Source: Nocardia sp. CDC159 (GTDB lineage Bacteria > Actinomycetota > Actinomycetes > Mycobacteriales > Mycobacteriaceae). From it: DNA of 64,000 bases. The position numbers and the translations under genes were made by a program. Each line of letters opens with the position of its first letter. Position 1 is the first letter of the stretch. The notes under the pieces are model-generated. The model ran no database searches, was not told where the DNA came from, and saw only the letters and a program-made list of their open reading frames with translations. The stretch lies in the NCBI RefSeq assembly GCF_023740735.1, contig NZ_JAMRXH010000003.1, positions 124,001 to 188,000 on the forward strand, in the 5' to 3' direction. Below, piece after piece: positions 30,359 to 39,227 of the stretch.

Positions 30359-30465
30359 AATCGGATTCGGATCGACGAGTCAGGTTACCGACGACCGATC
30401 ACGGCCGGGCAACGCGGCTCGGAGAATTCGCGTCGGCACCGATCGGGCCTGATGGTCGCACCCGT

Positions 30466-32358
30466 TCAATCGGCCTGCAACACCAGGCGCGGAGCGGGCG
30501 GCGAGGGCGGCACCCGATCGCGCTGCAGGGCCCACGACGCGATGCTGTGGAACAGCGGCGCGGCCGACTGCCCGCCGCTGCCGTCGGAGCTGCGGATCGG
30601 GGCGTTCATCATGATGCCGATGACGTAGCGGGGATTGTCCGCGGGCGCGATCCCGGCGAAGGTGATCCAGTAGCGATCGTTGGAGTAGCAACGGCATGAT
30701 TTGTCGATCTGCTGGGCGGTACCGGTCTTACCGGCGATCTGGTAGCCCTCGACCGCGGCCGAGGGACCGGTGCCGGTCTGGGCGGAATTCATCGGATCGC
30801 GCTGGGTGACCGACTGGAACATGGTGCGCAGCGTGCGGGCGGTCTGCGGGCCGACCACCCGGACCCCCTCGGGCTGCGGCTCCTCGGTGCGCGGGCCGTC
30901 CTTGGGCGCGACGGTGGCCTTGACGATGCGCGGCGGAATGCGCACGCCGTCGTTGGCGATCGCCTGGTACATACCGGTCATCTGCAGCAGGGTCATCGAA
31001 AGGCCCTGTCCGATGGGCAGATTGGCAAAGGTGGAGCCGGACCACTGATCCCGGGGCGGCACGATGCCCGCGCTCTCGCCGGGCAGGCCCACGCCGGTGC
31101 GCTGGCCGAGCCCGAATCGCCTCAGCATGTCGGCGTAGCGGTCCTCGCCCACCCGCTGGGCCAGCATGAGGGTGCCGACGTTGGAGGAGTGGCCGAAGAT
31201 GCCGGTCGTGGTGAACGGCACCGTGCCGTGCTGCCACGCATCGCTGACGTTCACTCCGCCCATGTGAATGCTGCCCGGCACCTGCAGCACCTCGTTCGGG
31301 TTGGTCAGGCCGTACTCGAGGGCCGCGGCGGCGGTCACGATCTTGTTGACCGAACCGGGTTCGAAGGTGTCGGTGACCGAGCGGTTGCCCATCTGGTTCG
31401 GATCCCAATGCTTGGGTCCCAGATCGGGATTGAAGGTGTTGTCGTTGGCCATGGCCAGCACCTGGGCGGTGCGCGCGTCGAGCACCACCGCCGACACGTC
31501 CTCCGCGCCGGAGGCCTGCTTGGCCTGCTGCACCTGCTGCTGAACCTCGTACTGCAGGTCGGCGTCCAGGGTCAGTTCCACCTGGGAGCCGTCCACGGCG
31601 GGCTGGCGATCGCGCTCGCTGCCCGGAATGACCGCACCGTCGGAGCCCTTGTCGTAGGTGTGGGAGCCGTCGGTACCGGCCAGCACCGAGTCGAGCGTGG
31701 ACTCCAGCCCGAGCTGCCCGTGCCCGTCCCAGCCGGTGGCCCCGATGACATTGGCGGCCAGCGATCCGCCCGGATGCACCCGCGAGGGCTCGTCGTCCGC
31801 GCCGACCTCCGGGAACTTCTCGCGAATCTCACCGGCCACCCGCGCGTCCACATTGCGCGCCAGATAGACGAATCCCTCGTCTCCGCGCAGCTTGGCCAGC
31901 AGCTCGGCCTCCGACGGCCCGTCCTTGCCGAGCTTCTGATGAATCGTCTTGGCGATGGCCTGTAACCGCTCGTCGGGATCGGGCGCCTTGGCGCTCTTGG
32001 CGCGCGCCTCCGCGAGCTGTATGCGCACGATCACCGGCTGGAATCCCAGCGACTTCGTCGCGATGCTGAAGGCGAACGGCTTGCCGTTGCGATCCGTGAT
32101 CGCCCCCCGCAGCGCATGATCGGCCTGCCGCACGGTCCGCTGATTCGCGGCCTCCGCCGACAACCTCGGCGCGGAAACCGTCTGAATCCACAACAACTGC
32201 GCCGCCACCACCACCAGCGCCACCAACATCACCACCCGCCCCACCCCGAACCGCAGAACCCCCTCGGCCCCCCGCCGCCGAGCCCTCCCCCGCACCCGCG
32301 GCCGCCTTGCCGTCGCCCCCCGCCGCCCCCGCTGTTGCACCCCACCACGCCCCGCCAT
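30466..32358 (-). CDS. pbpB: Septal transpeptidase PbpB (class B PBP, FtsI)
   Basis: Cross-links septal peptidoglycan together with FtsW. It is 630 aa. A basic cytoplasmic N-terminus and one transmembrane helix (VVMLVALVVVAAQLLW, about residues 44-60) precede the dimerisation/pedestal domain and the transpeptidase domain. The active-site motifs are SVNK (Ser336), SSN in GHSSNVGTLM and KTGTA in IAGKTGTAQQI. ATG at 32358 (MAGRGGVQQR) is chosen; an earlier in-frame start at 32385 also exists. A repeat-rich 424-base gap separates it from ftsL. Confidence 0.96.
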   Translation of the reverse strand: MAGRGGVQQRGRRGATARRPRVRGRARRRGAEGVLRFGVGRVVMLVALVVVAAQLLWIQTVSAPRLSAEAANQRTVRQADHALRGAITDRNGKPFAFSIATKSLGFQPVIVRIQLAEARAKSAKAPDPDERLQAIAKTIHQKLGKDGPSEAELLAKLRGDEGFVYLARNVDARVAGEIREKFPEVGADDEPSRVHPGGSLAANVIGATGWDGHGQLGLESTLDSVLAGTDGSHTYDKGSDGAVIPGSERDRQPAVDGSQVELTLDADLQYEVQQQVQQAKQASGAEDVSAVVLDARTAQVLAMANDNTFNPDLGPKHWDPNQMGNRSVTDTFEPGSVNKIVTAAAALEYGLTNPNEVLQVPGSIHMGGVNVSDAWQHGTVPFTTTGIFGHSSNVGTLMLAQRVGEDRYADMLRRFGLGQRTGVGLPGESAGIVPPRDQWSGSTFANLPIGQGLSMTLLQMTGMYQAIANDGVRIPPRIVKATVAPKDGPRTEEPQPEGVRVVGPQTARTLRTMFQSVTQRDPMNSAQTGTGPSAAVEGYQIAGKTGTAQQIDKSCRCYSNDRYWITFAGIAPADNPRYVIGIMMNAPIRSSDGSGGQSAAPLFHSIASWALQRDRVPPSPPAPRLVLQAD

Positions 32359-32782
32359 CACCAACCGCCCCCAACTACATCCCACACCTGGGCACCGAAC
32401 CCGGCTGTACTCGTGACCCCTGCACCAAACCTCGCAGCACCCCTGTCCCGGACACCGAACCGCGCTGCCTCCCTCGCCTCGGCACCGAAACTCACCGCAC
32501 CCCTCACCTGGGCAGCGGACCTGGCTGCATCCCTCTCCTCAGCACAGAAACTCGCCGCATTCCTTGCCATCGCACCCAACACCGCCGCGCACCGCCCGAT
32601 ACGAGCCGACCCGGTCATCGCGCGTTCGGAATTTCGTGTGCCGGTGATCCGCCGCGCGGGGCCGGACCACGCCGAGCGAATATCGACGGGGACCGGCGCG
32701 TGGCCGACGGCGCTCGCGGACCGGCCCGTGGGCACCGGCGTGGCCTTTCGTCGCGGTTGCGACATGCCGCACCGGCTCGCCG
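32359..32782. other. ftsL-pbpB spacer with repeat array
   Basis: 424 bases where mycobacteria have adjacent genes. The pbpB-proximal half is the 30-bp array described separately; the ftsL-proximal half (about 32595-32782) shows no clear gene, hairpin or promoter. Frames open through the array give repetitive peptides without homology that I recognise. Confidence 0.5.
32392..32590. repeat. 30-bp degenerate tandem array between ftsL and pbpB
   Basis: Six to seven units on the pattern GGCACCGAAxCTCGCxGCA + CCCCTCxCCTC, clearest from 32450 to 32570. Divergence between copies is 20-40 percent by eye. The period allows open frames on both strands (for example ten-residue units like AEAREAARFG on the minus strand), but no start or ribosome-binding site supports a gene. 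No hairpin is obvious at its edges. Confidence 0.8.
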
Positions 32783-33652
32783 TCATCGGGCGGCTCCGGC
32801 GGCGGCGTCGGGTACGGGCTGGCCGGGGGCCGGGGTCACCGTGTCGAGCGGGGTGGGGGCGGACGCGGGGCTTGGCGGGGCCGCGGTTTCGCCGGGAGTC
32901 GCTGCGCCGGTGGATAATTCGGGGGATGGGGCGGGGCCCGCGGCGGGCTGCGGGGCCGCGGCGGCGGGAACCTGACCGGGGGCGGGTGGGGCCGCGGCGT
33001 TCAGGCTTGGCTGCGGGACGTTCTGGGTGGGGTTGGGCGGGGTCGTCGACGGAACCGGGACCACGCGTTCGCCCTGGGCCTGAACCAGTTTCGGGGGCGG
33101 GGCGGCCGGGGATGCCGGGGCGGTGTTCAGCGGCGGGGCCGGGGTGCCCTCGGCGGGGGTCTCCTTGCCGATGACCGTGACCGAGCCGTCGGGGGCGACG
33201 AGCAGGCGGACCGGATCCTTGGCGGGGATCATGCCGAGTTCGCGTGCGCGATTGGCCAATTCGGGGGCCGAATCGGCGGCCTCGACCTCGCGCTGCAGGG
33301 CGGCGCGCTCGTCGAGGAGCTGACGGTTCAGGCGGCGGGCGTCGCCGAGTTGGTAGCTGTCCTCGGCGGCGCGGGTGGTGAGCAGCAGGGTCAGGGCCAG
33401 ACCACAACCGAGCAGCGCGATGATGCCCGCCACGAACGGGAGCCGACCGGCCATGGCCGACGCGGCCCGGCCGGGCAGCGGCCCGAGTTCACCGCGCGTC
33501 TGGGTCCGGCTGCGCCGACGGGCGTAGGCCCGTTGCGCCGCACCGGATTTCACCCGATCCGCGGATTCGGCCCGCCGCGGCGCGGCCTTGGCCGGTGGCG
33601 CGGACCGCCGCGCACCCCGATCCGGGGCGTCCACCCGTGTGCGCACGCTCAT
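32783..33652 (-). CDS. ftsL: FtsL-like septum protein with proline-rich extension
   Basis: A bitopic divisome protein of 289 aa. A basic cytoplasmic region (about 65 residues) is followed by a transmembrane helix (LPFVAGIIALLGCGLALTLL, about 72-91) and a short coiled coil (LNRQLLDERAALQREVEAAD). The motif ANRARELGMIPAKDPVRLLV is typical of actinobacterial FtsL. The last 150 residues are an Ala/Pro-rich extracellular tail, as in Rv2164c. ATG at 33652 has GGGAGG upstream. It sits between rsmH and pbpB, the standard dcw position. Confidence 0.88.
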   Translation of the reverse strand: MSVRTRVDAPDRGARRSAPPAKAAPRRAESADRVKSGAAQRAYARRRSRTQTRGELGPLPGRAASAMAGRLPFVAGIIALLGCGLALTLLLTTRAAEDSYQLGDARRLNRQLLDERAALQREVEAADSAPELANRARELGMIPAKDPVRLLVAPDGSVTVIGKETPAEGTPAPPLNTAPASPAAPPPKLVQAQGERVVPVPSTTPPNPTQNVPQPSLNAAAPPAPGQVPAAAAPQPAAGPAPSPELSTGAATPGETAAPPSPASAPTPLDTVTPAPGQPVPDAAAGAAR

Positions 33653-33773
33653 CGTCTCGCCTCCCCTACTCTCACCGACCCCGCTTCCCTGGCGCTGCCT
33701 CCACCGCGCTGACGCTCGGCCCCCGGCATTACCGCGAAAACGGCTGTGTCCACTCCCGATTCGACGCGCGCGC

Positions 33774-34745
33774 TCATTCGCCCGCCTCGATTCGCTCGGC
33801 CGCGCGCATGCGCACGGGCGCGGCGCGCGGATTCTCGGCGATCTCCTCCTCGGTCGCCTTTTCCGCGCCACGGGTCAAGATCTTGAATTCTGGGCCCATA
33901 CCGGGCAGTTCGACCGGCAGGCCGACCGGGGTCCGGGAGGCCGACCGCTGCGCGAGCAGCTGTTTGACCAGCTTGTCCTCCAGCGACTGATACGACATCA
34001 CCACGATCCTGCCGCCGACCTCGAGCGCGTCCAGCGCCGCGGGCAGCGCGGCCTCGAGCGATTCCAGCTCGCGGTTGACCTCGATGCGCAACGCCTGGAA
34101 CGTGCGCTTGGCCGGATGACCGCCGGTGCGCCGGGTGGCCGCCGGGATGGTGTCGTAGAGCAGCTCCACCAATTCGCCGCTGGTGGTGAACGGTCGACGC
34201 TCGCGGCGCTTGACGATCGCGCTCGCGATGCGCCCGGCGAAACGCTCCTCGCCATAGTTCTTGAGAATCCGGGCCAGATCGCCGTGCGCATAGGTGTTGA
34301 GCACATCGGCCGCGGTCAGGCCGCTCGTTGGATCCATCCGCATATCCAGCGGCGCGTCCACCGAATACGCGAAACCGCGCTCGGCCTCGTCCAACTGCAT
34401 CGACGACACCCCTAGATCCATCAGGATCGCGCGCACCGAATTCGTCGGCGACAGCTCGGCCTCGCGCAGCGCGTCGGCGATGCCGTCGTAGCGGGTGTGC
34501 ACCAGGGTGATCCGATCGGCGAACGGCGCCAGCCGCGCACCGGCCAGTTTCAGCGCCTCGGTATCGCGGTCCAGACCGACCAGCCGGGTATCCGGATAGG
34601 TACGCAGGAAATGTTCGGCATGTCCGCCGAGCCCCAGCGTCGCATCGACCAGCACACCGCCGGAAGTCAGTGCGGGGCCGAGTATTTCATCGGCTCGCCG
34701 GAGCAGAACTGGCACATGGCGGGGGCCGGGGTCTTCATGGTTCAC
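33774..34745 (-). CDS. rsmH: 16S rRNA (cytosine1402-N4)-methyltransferase
   Basis: SAM-dependent methylation of C1402 in 16S rRNA (also called MraW). It is 323 aa. N-terminal [13 protein letters not shown] precedes the SAM loop [19 protein letters not shown] (about residue 33). [20 protein letters not shown] and the C-terminal [18 protein letters not shown] are family signatures. The start is GTG at 34745, supported by GGAGG five bases upstream; the nearby ATG is out of frame. Second gene of the dcw cluster, 149 bases after mraZ. Confidence 0.96.
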   Translation of the reverse strand: MNHEDPGPRHVPVLLRRADEILGPALTSGGVLVDATLGLGGHAEHFLRTYPDTRLVGLDRDTEALKLAGARLAPFADRITLVHTRYDGIADALREAELSPTNSVRAILMDLGVSSMQLDEAERGFAYSVDAPLDMRMDPTSGLTAADVLNTYAHGDLARILKNYGEERFAGRIASAIVKRRERRPFTTSGELVELLYDTIPAATRRTGGHPAKRTFQALRIEVNRELESLEAALPAALDALEVGGRIVVMSYQSLEDKLVKQLLAQRSASRTPVGLPVELPGMGPEFKILTRGAEKATEEEIAENPRAAPVRMRAAERIEAGE

Positions 34746-34894
34746 CTCGACCTCCCGGATCCTGGGCGATTGGACTCTCACGTCGGTGGTGAATGCCCCG
34801 TGGTCTCTGACCGAGCGACGGCACCTGGCGTTGGGGAAGTACGTCAGGGTCCGCCGTCGGGCAGAGGCCGCAGGGCACTCGCCTCGCTCGGGGG

Positions 34895-35326
34895 CTAGAA
34901 GATTCCGCCCAGCGACTCGTCTCTGGCCAGCGAGTAATCCTCCTCGTGTTCGGCGAGGTAGGACTCCCACGCCTGCTTGTCCCAAATCTCGAGGAAGTCG
35001 ACCGAGCCGATCACCACGCAATCCTTCGACAGGTTCGCGTAGCGGCGGTGTTCGGCCGACAACGTGATCCGGCCCTGCGCGTCCGGACGCTGCTCGTCCG
35101 TGGAGGCGGCCAGGGCCCGGACGAAAGCCCTTGCCTGCGGATTGCTTCGCGACGCCGCGGCGGCCCGCCGCGCCAGGGCGGCGAACTCCTCCTTGGGATA
35201 CACGGAAAGGCTGTGGTCCTGACCTTTCGTGACCATCAACCCTCCCGCCAACTCGTCGCGAAACTTCGCAGGCAACGTCAGTCGCCCCTTGTCGTCCAGC
35301 CGGGGCGTGTAGGTACCGAGAAACAC
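34895..35326 (-). CDS. mraZ: Transcriptional regulator MraZ
   Basis: A 143-aa DNA-binding ring-forming protein with two swapped-hairpin AbrB domains: [20 protein letters not shown] (residues 1-20) and [20 protein letters not shown] (about 80-98). It is the first gene of the dcw cluster and, by analogy with E. coli and Mycoplasma, binds repeats in its own promoter. Such repeats are present immediately upstream. Confidence 0.97.
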   Translation of the reverse strand: MFLGTYTPRLDDKGRLTLPAKFRDELAGGLMVTKGQDHSLSVYPKEEFAALARRAAAASRSNPQARAFVRALAASTDEQRPDAQGRITLSAEHRRYANLSKDCVVIGSVDFLEIWDKQAWESYLAEHEEDYSLARDESLGGIF

Positions 35327-35380
35327 GTCTCGACACCTCCCGCTCGATCACCCCGTCTGGTCGGCCTCCTCAGTGCGCGC

Positions 35381-35405
35381 TCCACATTACCCCACTTTCC
35401 CCCAC
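35381..35405 (-). promoter_or_regulatory. MraZ boxes
   Basis: On the minus strand GTGGG (35405-35401), GTGGG (35395-35391) and GTGGA (35385-35381) recur with exact 10-bp spacing, 55-79 bases before the mraZ start. The pattern equals the TGGGN-N5 repeats bound by MraZ in other bacteria and probably mediates autoregulation of the dcw operon. Confidence 0.85.
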
Positions 35406-35477
35406 TTTCAATCGAAAGCCGCGGTGATCTCGATCCCCGCGTGGCGGATTTCGCAGGTCACACCAGCTATCACCAGG

Positions 35478-35628
35478 GTGGGGAGATTTCGCCGAGTTCC
35501 CCCGACACGCACCCCCGGCACCGCTATCGACCCGACAACCGCCAGCAAACCCGCAGGACACGACCGGTCAGGGTGCGCGGTGGGGGCCGGTGGGGGAACC
35601 GCGTGGGGAGATGTGGGGTGTGTTGGGG
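35478..35628 (+). promoter_or_regulatory. Opposite-strand cluster of GTGGGG motifs
   Basis: On the plus strand GTGGGG occurs at 35478, 35580, 35590, 35603 and 35613, with TTGGGG at 35623; the last five are 10, 13, 10 and 10 bp apart. GTGGGGAGAT is repeated exactly at 35478 and 35603. The cluster lies between mraZ and DUF3040, facing away from mraZ. It could be a second MraZ-binding site, a G-quadruplex-prone tract, or both. Confidence 0.5.
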
Positions 35629-35729
35629 CGGGGCGGAAAGGGCCCCGAAAACAGAACGACACGCCGTGCATCACACGGCGTGTCGCCTAGAATTCGATCT
35701 TGTTCGCCCGCCCGGCCGACGGGCGTGGT

Positions 35730-36146
35730 TCAGCCGCCCTCTTCGAACCGACGCCGGAACCGGTCCTCCATGCGGGCGGAGAATCCACCCGACTTGCGCT
35801 GCTTCCCGCGGCTGGCGGTCGCGCCGCCGCCCGGGGCCGCCTCGCCGCGACGGGCCGACCCCGGCGCGGCCGGACCACCCATCAGCAGCAGCACGCCCGC
35901 ACCGAACATCACGATGAACCCGAGCAGGCTGATGACTGGGAACCCACCCGGCTTCACCGGCAGGGCGATACCCGCGACGAGAAGTACGAGGCCGAGGACG
36001 AACAGGGCCGCGGATTGCAGCCTGCGTCTACCGCTGGCCGAACGTAGCCGTCCACCGCGCACGGTCGAAGCGAATTTGGGGTCCTCAGCATAGAGCGCGC
36101 TCTCGATCTGTTCGAGCATGCGCTGCTCGTGCTCGGAGAGTGGCAC
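35730..36146 (-). CDS. DUF3040 membrane protein
   Basis: A 138-aa protein starting MPLSEHEQRMLEQIESALYA, the DUF3040 signature. A basic stretch and two transmembrane helices (AALFVLGLVLLVAGIALPV and FPVISLLGFIVMFGAGVLLL) follow, then a basic C-terminal tail. Orthologues (Rv2169c) sit next to mraZ throughout mycolic-acid actinomycetes; function unknown. ATG at 36146 is fixed by the family motif. Confidence 0.93.
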   Translation of the reverse strand: MPLSEHEQRMLEQIESALYAEDPKFASTVRGGRLRSASGRRRLQSAALFVLGLVLLVAGIALPVKPGGFPVISLLGFIVMFGAGVLLLMGGPAAPGSARRGEAAPGGGATASRGKQRKSGGFSARMEDRFRRRFEEGG

Positions 36147-36271
36147 GGTACCTCCCCCGGCACTAGGTCGTGGTGGTCGCCTCCGGGTAGGCGACTAGTA
36201 GCCGACCTTGGCGGCTACCTGCCACCAATGATACGAGTTCGATCAGCGTGCTACCACCTACTCCACGATGT

Positions 36272-36712
36272 TCAGGCCGTGCCGTCGGCAACCCACCCGG
36301 GGATCGGCCGCAGGCGGGCCGCCGCGCTGACCAGATCCTCCACGTCGTGCAGGAATGCCCCTACGCGCGAAGCGAACTCGTCGGCCCGCGCGGCGTCGAC
36401 CGGACGATCGAGCCCCGCCTCCAGCGCCGCGCGGGTCTCGGAGTGGGCGCTGAAGTAGTCCGACCACATCACGAATTCGGGCGCGGCCTGCTGCATCAGC
36501 ACCCAGGCGTTGCGCGAACGCGCCCGCGGCGCGCGGTCGGCGCCCGTGAGCGCCAGCACAGCCCCCGCACCCCGCAGCGCCGCCAGATAGGCGGTACGGA
36601 AACGTTCGCGCGGATCGGGCTCGGCCGCGGCCTGCAGCAGCAGACCGTCGGCACGATCGAGCAAATTCCCGGCCCGCCCGGAACGCCCCGGATGCTTCAT
36701 CCGATCAGCCAT
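36272..36712 (-). CDS. SAV_6107-family HEPN protein
   Basis: A 146-aa all-alpha protein. NLLDRADGLLLQAAAE, FRTAYLAALRGAGAVLALTG and RSRNAWVLMQQAAPEFVMWS match the actinobacterial SAV_6107 HEPN family as I recall it. HEPN folds bind nucleotides or act as RNases in some systems, but I see no clear catalytic R-x4-6-H motif. ATG at 36712 (MADRMKHPG) begins 1 base inside a divergent spacer with the GNAT gene. Role unknown. Confidence 0.75.
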   Translation of the reverse strand: MADRMKHPGRSGRAGNLLDRADGLLLQAAAEPDPRERFRTAYLAALRGAGAVLALTGADRAPRARSRNAWVLMQQAAPEFVMWSDYFSAHSETRAALEAGLDRPVDAARADEFASRVGAFLHDVEDLVSAAARLRPIPGWVADGTA

Positions 36713-36830
36713 GGCGGTTACCTCCACACCCCTCGCATACCGAACAGGTATTCGAATGTCGTTCAGGTGTGAATATAGAGAGGACCACCGACAACTTTTT
36801 CGCGTCGAACGAGAGCCGCGCCGCCGAGAC
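36713..36830. promoter_or_regulatory. Divergent promoter region, HEPN gene / GNAT gene
   Basis: 118 bases, AT-richer than the surroundings, with GAACAGGTATTCGAATG and GTTCAGGTGTGAATATAGAG. GTTCAGGTG-like and GAACAGGT sequences suggest facing half-sites, but symmetry is weak. Confidence 0.4.
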
Positions 36831-37457
36831 ATGACCGTCGTCAGACCCCACCACGCCCCCGCCCCCGTCGTCGTCGACCTCTCGGCCGCCACTCTGCGCG
36901 CCCGCCTGCACGACGCCCTGTCGGTATACGTCGCGGCCATGGGCTATCCCCGCGGCACCGAACATCACCGCGCCCCCATGTGGACCGAGCACACCACCCG
37001 CCCGGGCTGGCAGGCCGTCGGGGCCGTACTGCCCGACGACAGCGGGGAATTCGATCTGCGCACCGCACCGCTGGTCGCGGTCGCCTACGGCTATCGCGGC
37101 GCGCCGCATCAGTGGTGGCATCAGCAGGTGCACAGCGGCATGCGCCGCTCCGGCTGGCCCGAGCACTCGACCCGGGATCTGCTGTCGGACTATTTCGAAC
37201 TCACCGAACTGCACGTGCATCCGAGCGCGCAGGGCCGCGGCATCGGCGAGACGCTGCTGGTGCGACTGCTGCGCAACCGTCCCGAACGGGCGGCGCTGCT
37301 GTCCACCCCCGAGGTGGACCGGGAGGACAATCGGGCCTGGCGGCTGTATCGGCGGCAGGGATTCACCGATGTGGTGCGACATTTCGTGTTCTCCGGTGAC
37401 ACCCGCCGCTTCGCCGTGCTGGGTCGGCGGCTGCCGCTGGACGCGTCGCGATCATGA
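36831..37457 (+). CDS. GNAT-family N-acetyltransferase
   Basis: A 208-aa acetyltransferase. The acetyl-CoA motif A is LTELHVHPSAQGRGIGETLLVRLL (split here: LHVHPSAQGRGIGETLL, about residues 125-141), followed by DREDNRAWRLYRRQGFTDVV (motif B). N-terminal GYPRGTEHHRAPMW and GYRGAPHQWWHQQV match actinobacterial Rv2170-like proteins. ATG at 36831 is chosen. The stop overlaps the crtO-like start by four bases, so the two are co-transcribed. Substrate unknown; M. tuberculosis Rv2170 has been reported as an enzyme acting on metabolites or drugs. Confidence 0.88.
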   Translation: MTVVRPHHAPAPVVVDLSAATLRARLHDALSVYVAAMGYPRGTEHHRAPMWTEHTTRPGWQAVGAVLPDDSGEFDLRTAPLVAVAYGYRGAPHQWWHQQVHSGMRRSGWPEHSTRDLLSDYFELTELHVHPSAQGRGIGETLLVRLLRNRPERAALLSTPEVDREDNRAWRLYRRQGFTDVVRHFVFSGDTRRFAVLGRRLPLDASRS

Positions 37458-39022
37458 CCGTGCTGATTCTCGGTTCCGGCCACAACGCGCTGGTCGCGGC
37501 CTGTTATCTGGCGCGGGCGGGCGAGCGGGTGGAGGTGCTCGAGCGCGACGAGGTGCTCGGTGGCGCGGTGTCGACCGTCGAGCGCTTTCCGGGACATCGG
37601 GTCGATCGCGGCTCCTCGGCGCACATCATGGTCCGCCACACCGGCATCGTGGAGGAGCTCGACCTGGAGCGCTTCGGGCTGCGCTATATAGACTGCGATC
37701 CCTGGGCTTTCGCCCCCGCCCCGGCGGGCAGCGATGCCGCGCCCCTGGTGTTCCATCGCGATCTGGATCGCACCTGCGCCTCGATCGCCGCCGCGTGCGG
37801 CGCCCGCGATGCCGATGCGTATCGGCGGTTCGTGCGGGTGTGGGGGCCGCGGGCGCAGCGGGTGATGCGGGCGTTTTCCGGGGCGCCCGGGCCGGGGCGA
37901 TTCGTGCGCTCGTTCTGGGGGCTGGACGCGCGCGGCGGCGGCAGCGTGCTGTCGCGGGAGTTCCTCCAGTCCGGGGACGCGCTGCTGGACGGGTATTTCG
38001 ACGATGAGCGGCTCAAGGCGGCGCTGGCCTGGTTCGGCGCGCAGTCCGGGCCGCCGATGTCCGAACCCGGCACCGCGCCGATGGTCGGCTTCGCGGCGCT
38101 CATGCATACGCTGCCGCCGGGGCGGGCGGTCGGCGGCAGCGGGGCGCTGACAACGGCACTAGCGGCCCGGCTGCGCGCCGACGGCGGCGTGATCTCGGCC
38201 GGTGACGCGGTGACCGAGCTGCGCCGCATGGATGCGGGCTGGCGGGTGCGCACCGAGTCGGGCCGGGAACTGTTCGCGCACACGGTGATCGCGGGGACCC
38301 ACGTCCTGACCACGCTGGAATTGTTGCGGCGCGGCGGATTCGACGCCCGCCTGCTCGACGAGTGGCGGCGACGCATCCGGGTCGGGCCCGGTATCGGCAT
38401 GGTGGTGCGCGCCGCCACCACCGCGCTGCCCGCCTACCCCGGTGCCGCGCAGGATATTTCGGCGAGGGGCCTGCAGTTGCTGGTATCGGATCGGCGGCAG
38501 CTGTGGTCGGCGCACGGCGCGGCGCTGGCGGGGCAGCTGCCGCCCCGGCCGGTGGTGCTGGCCATGAGCTTCAGTGCGCTGGACCCCTCGATCGCTCCGG
38601 CCGGGGAGCATCAGCTGTCGCTGTGGGCGCAGTGGCACCCCTATCGACTGGCCGACGGCGACTGGGCCGGGCAGGCGGAGCGGGAAGGTGATCGGATCAT
38701 CGCCGAATTGGACGCGCTCGCACCGGGTTTCGCGGGCTCGGTGCGGCAGCGACTGGTGCAGACGCCGGTCGATCTGGAGCGCGAACTGGGCCTGCTGGGC
38801 GGCAATGTGATGCATGTGGAGATGTCGCTGGACCAGATGTTCTTCTGGCGGCCGCTGCCGGAGCTGTCGGGACAGCGGGTGCCGGGAGCGCCCGGACTGT
38901 ATCTGACCGGCGCGTCCACCCATCCCGGCGGTGGCGTGTCGGGCGCGAGCGGGCGGACGGCGGCGCGGCTGGTGCTGCGCGACTCGCGGCGCGGTCGGTT
39001 GCCGCGATTCGGGCGCCGATGA
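37454..39022 (+). CDS. crtO: CrtO-like FAD-dependent carotenoid oxygenase/ketolase
   Basis: A 522-aa CrtI/CrtO superfamily flavoprotein. The N-terminal dinucleotide fold is VLILGSGHNALVAACYLARA. GGAVSTVERFPGHRVDRGSS and LRYIDCDPWAFAP follow, as in the Rhodococcus CrtO beta-carotene ketolase group; PYROXD2-like oxidoreductases are the alternative. The C-terminal flavin motif is GLYLTGASTHPGGGVSGASG. Together with cruF, cruG, crtI and crtB nearby it suggests synthesis of an oxidised, glycosylated carotenoid. Start ATG overlaps the GNAT stop (ATGA). Confidence 0.8.
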   Translation: MTVLILGSGHNALVAACYLARAGERVEVLERDEVLGGAVSTVERFPGHRVDRGSSAHIMVRHTGIVEELDLERFGLRYIDCDPWAFAPAPAGSDAAPLVFHRDLDRTCASIAAACGARDADAYRRFVRVWGPRAQRVMRAFSGAPGPGRFVRSFWGLDARGGGSVLSREFLQSGDALLDGYFDDERLKAALAWFGAQSGPPMSEPGTAPMVGFAALMHTLPPGRAVGGSGALTTALAARLRADGGVISAGDAVTELRRMDAGWRVRTESGRELFAHTVIAGTHVLTTLELLRRGGFDARLLDEWRRRIRVGPGIGMVVRAATTALPAYPGAAQDISARGLQLLVSDRRQLWSAHGAALAGQLPPRPVVLAMSFSALDPSIAPAGEHQLSLWAQWHPYRLADGDWAGQAEREGDRIIAELDALAPGFAGSVRQRLVQTPVDLERELGLLGGNVMHVEMSLDQMFFWRPLPELSGQRVPGAPGLYLTGASTHPGGGVSGASGRTAARLVLRDSRRGRLPRFGRR

Positions 39023-39227
39023 CGAGGCCGCGTGGGCGCCCCGCCGCTAATCGATGGGCGAACGAGCGCCGCGGACGAGCATGCCGAATTCCGCTGACGC
39101 TGCGGGACGGCTGCGATGACGGAACGGCCCGTGATCCGGAAAGGCGGGCGATCAATACCGCGGCGGTGAGGAGGAGACGGCCCGTACTCGTACGAACGGC
39201 GTCGATCATCACTGCGCGCACTACGGG

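Larger units (their letters stand above)
35327..35729. other. mraZ upstream region, 403 bases
   Basis: No gene. It holds the canonical MraZ boxes (35381-35405) and the reversed GTGGGG cluster (35478-35628). CACGCCGTG / CACGGCGTG near 35660-35685 is a small inverted repeat just past the DUF3040 stop region and may be its terminator. Confidence 0.55.

Noticed and set aside
32539..32772. Small gene between ftsL and pbpB on the minus strand
   Set aside because: Arg/Gly/His-rich translation with no similarity, no ribosome-binding site, and position partly within the degenerate array.
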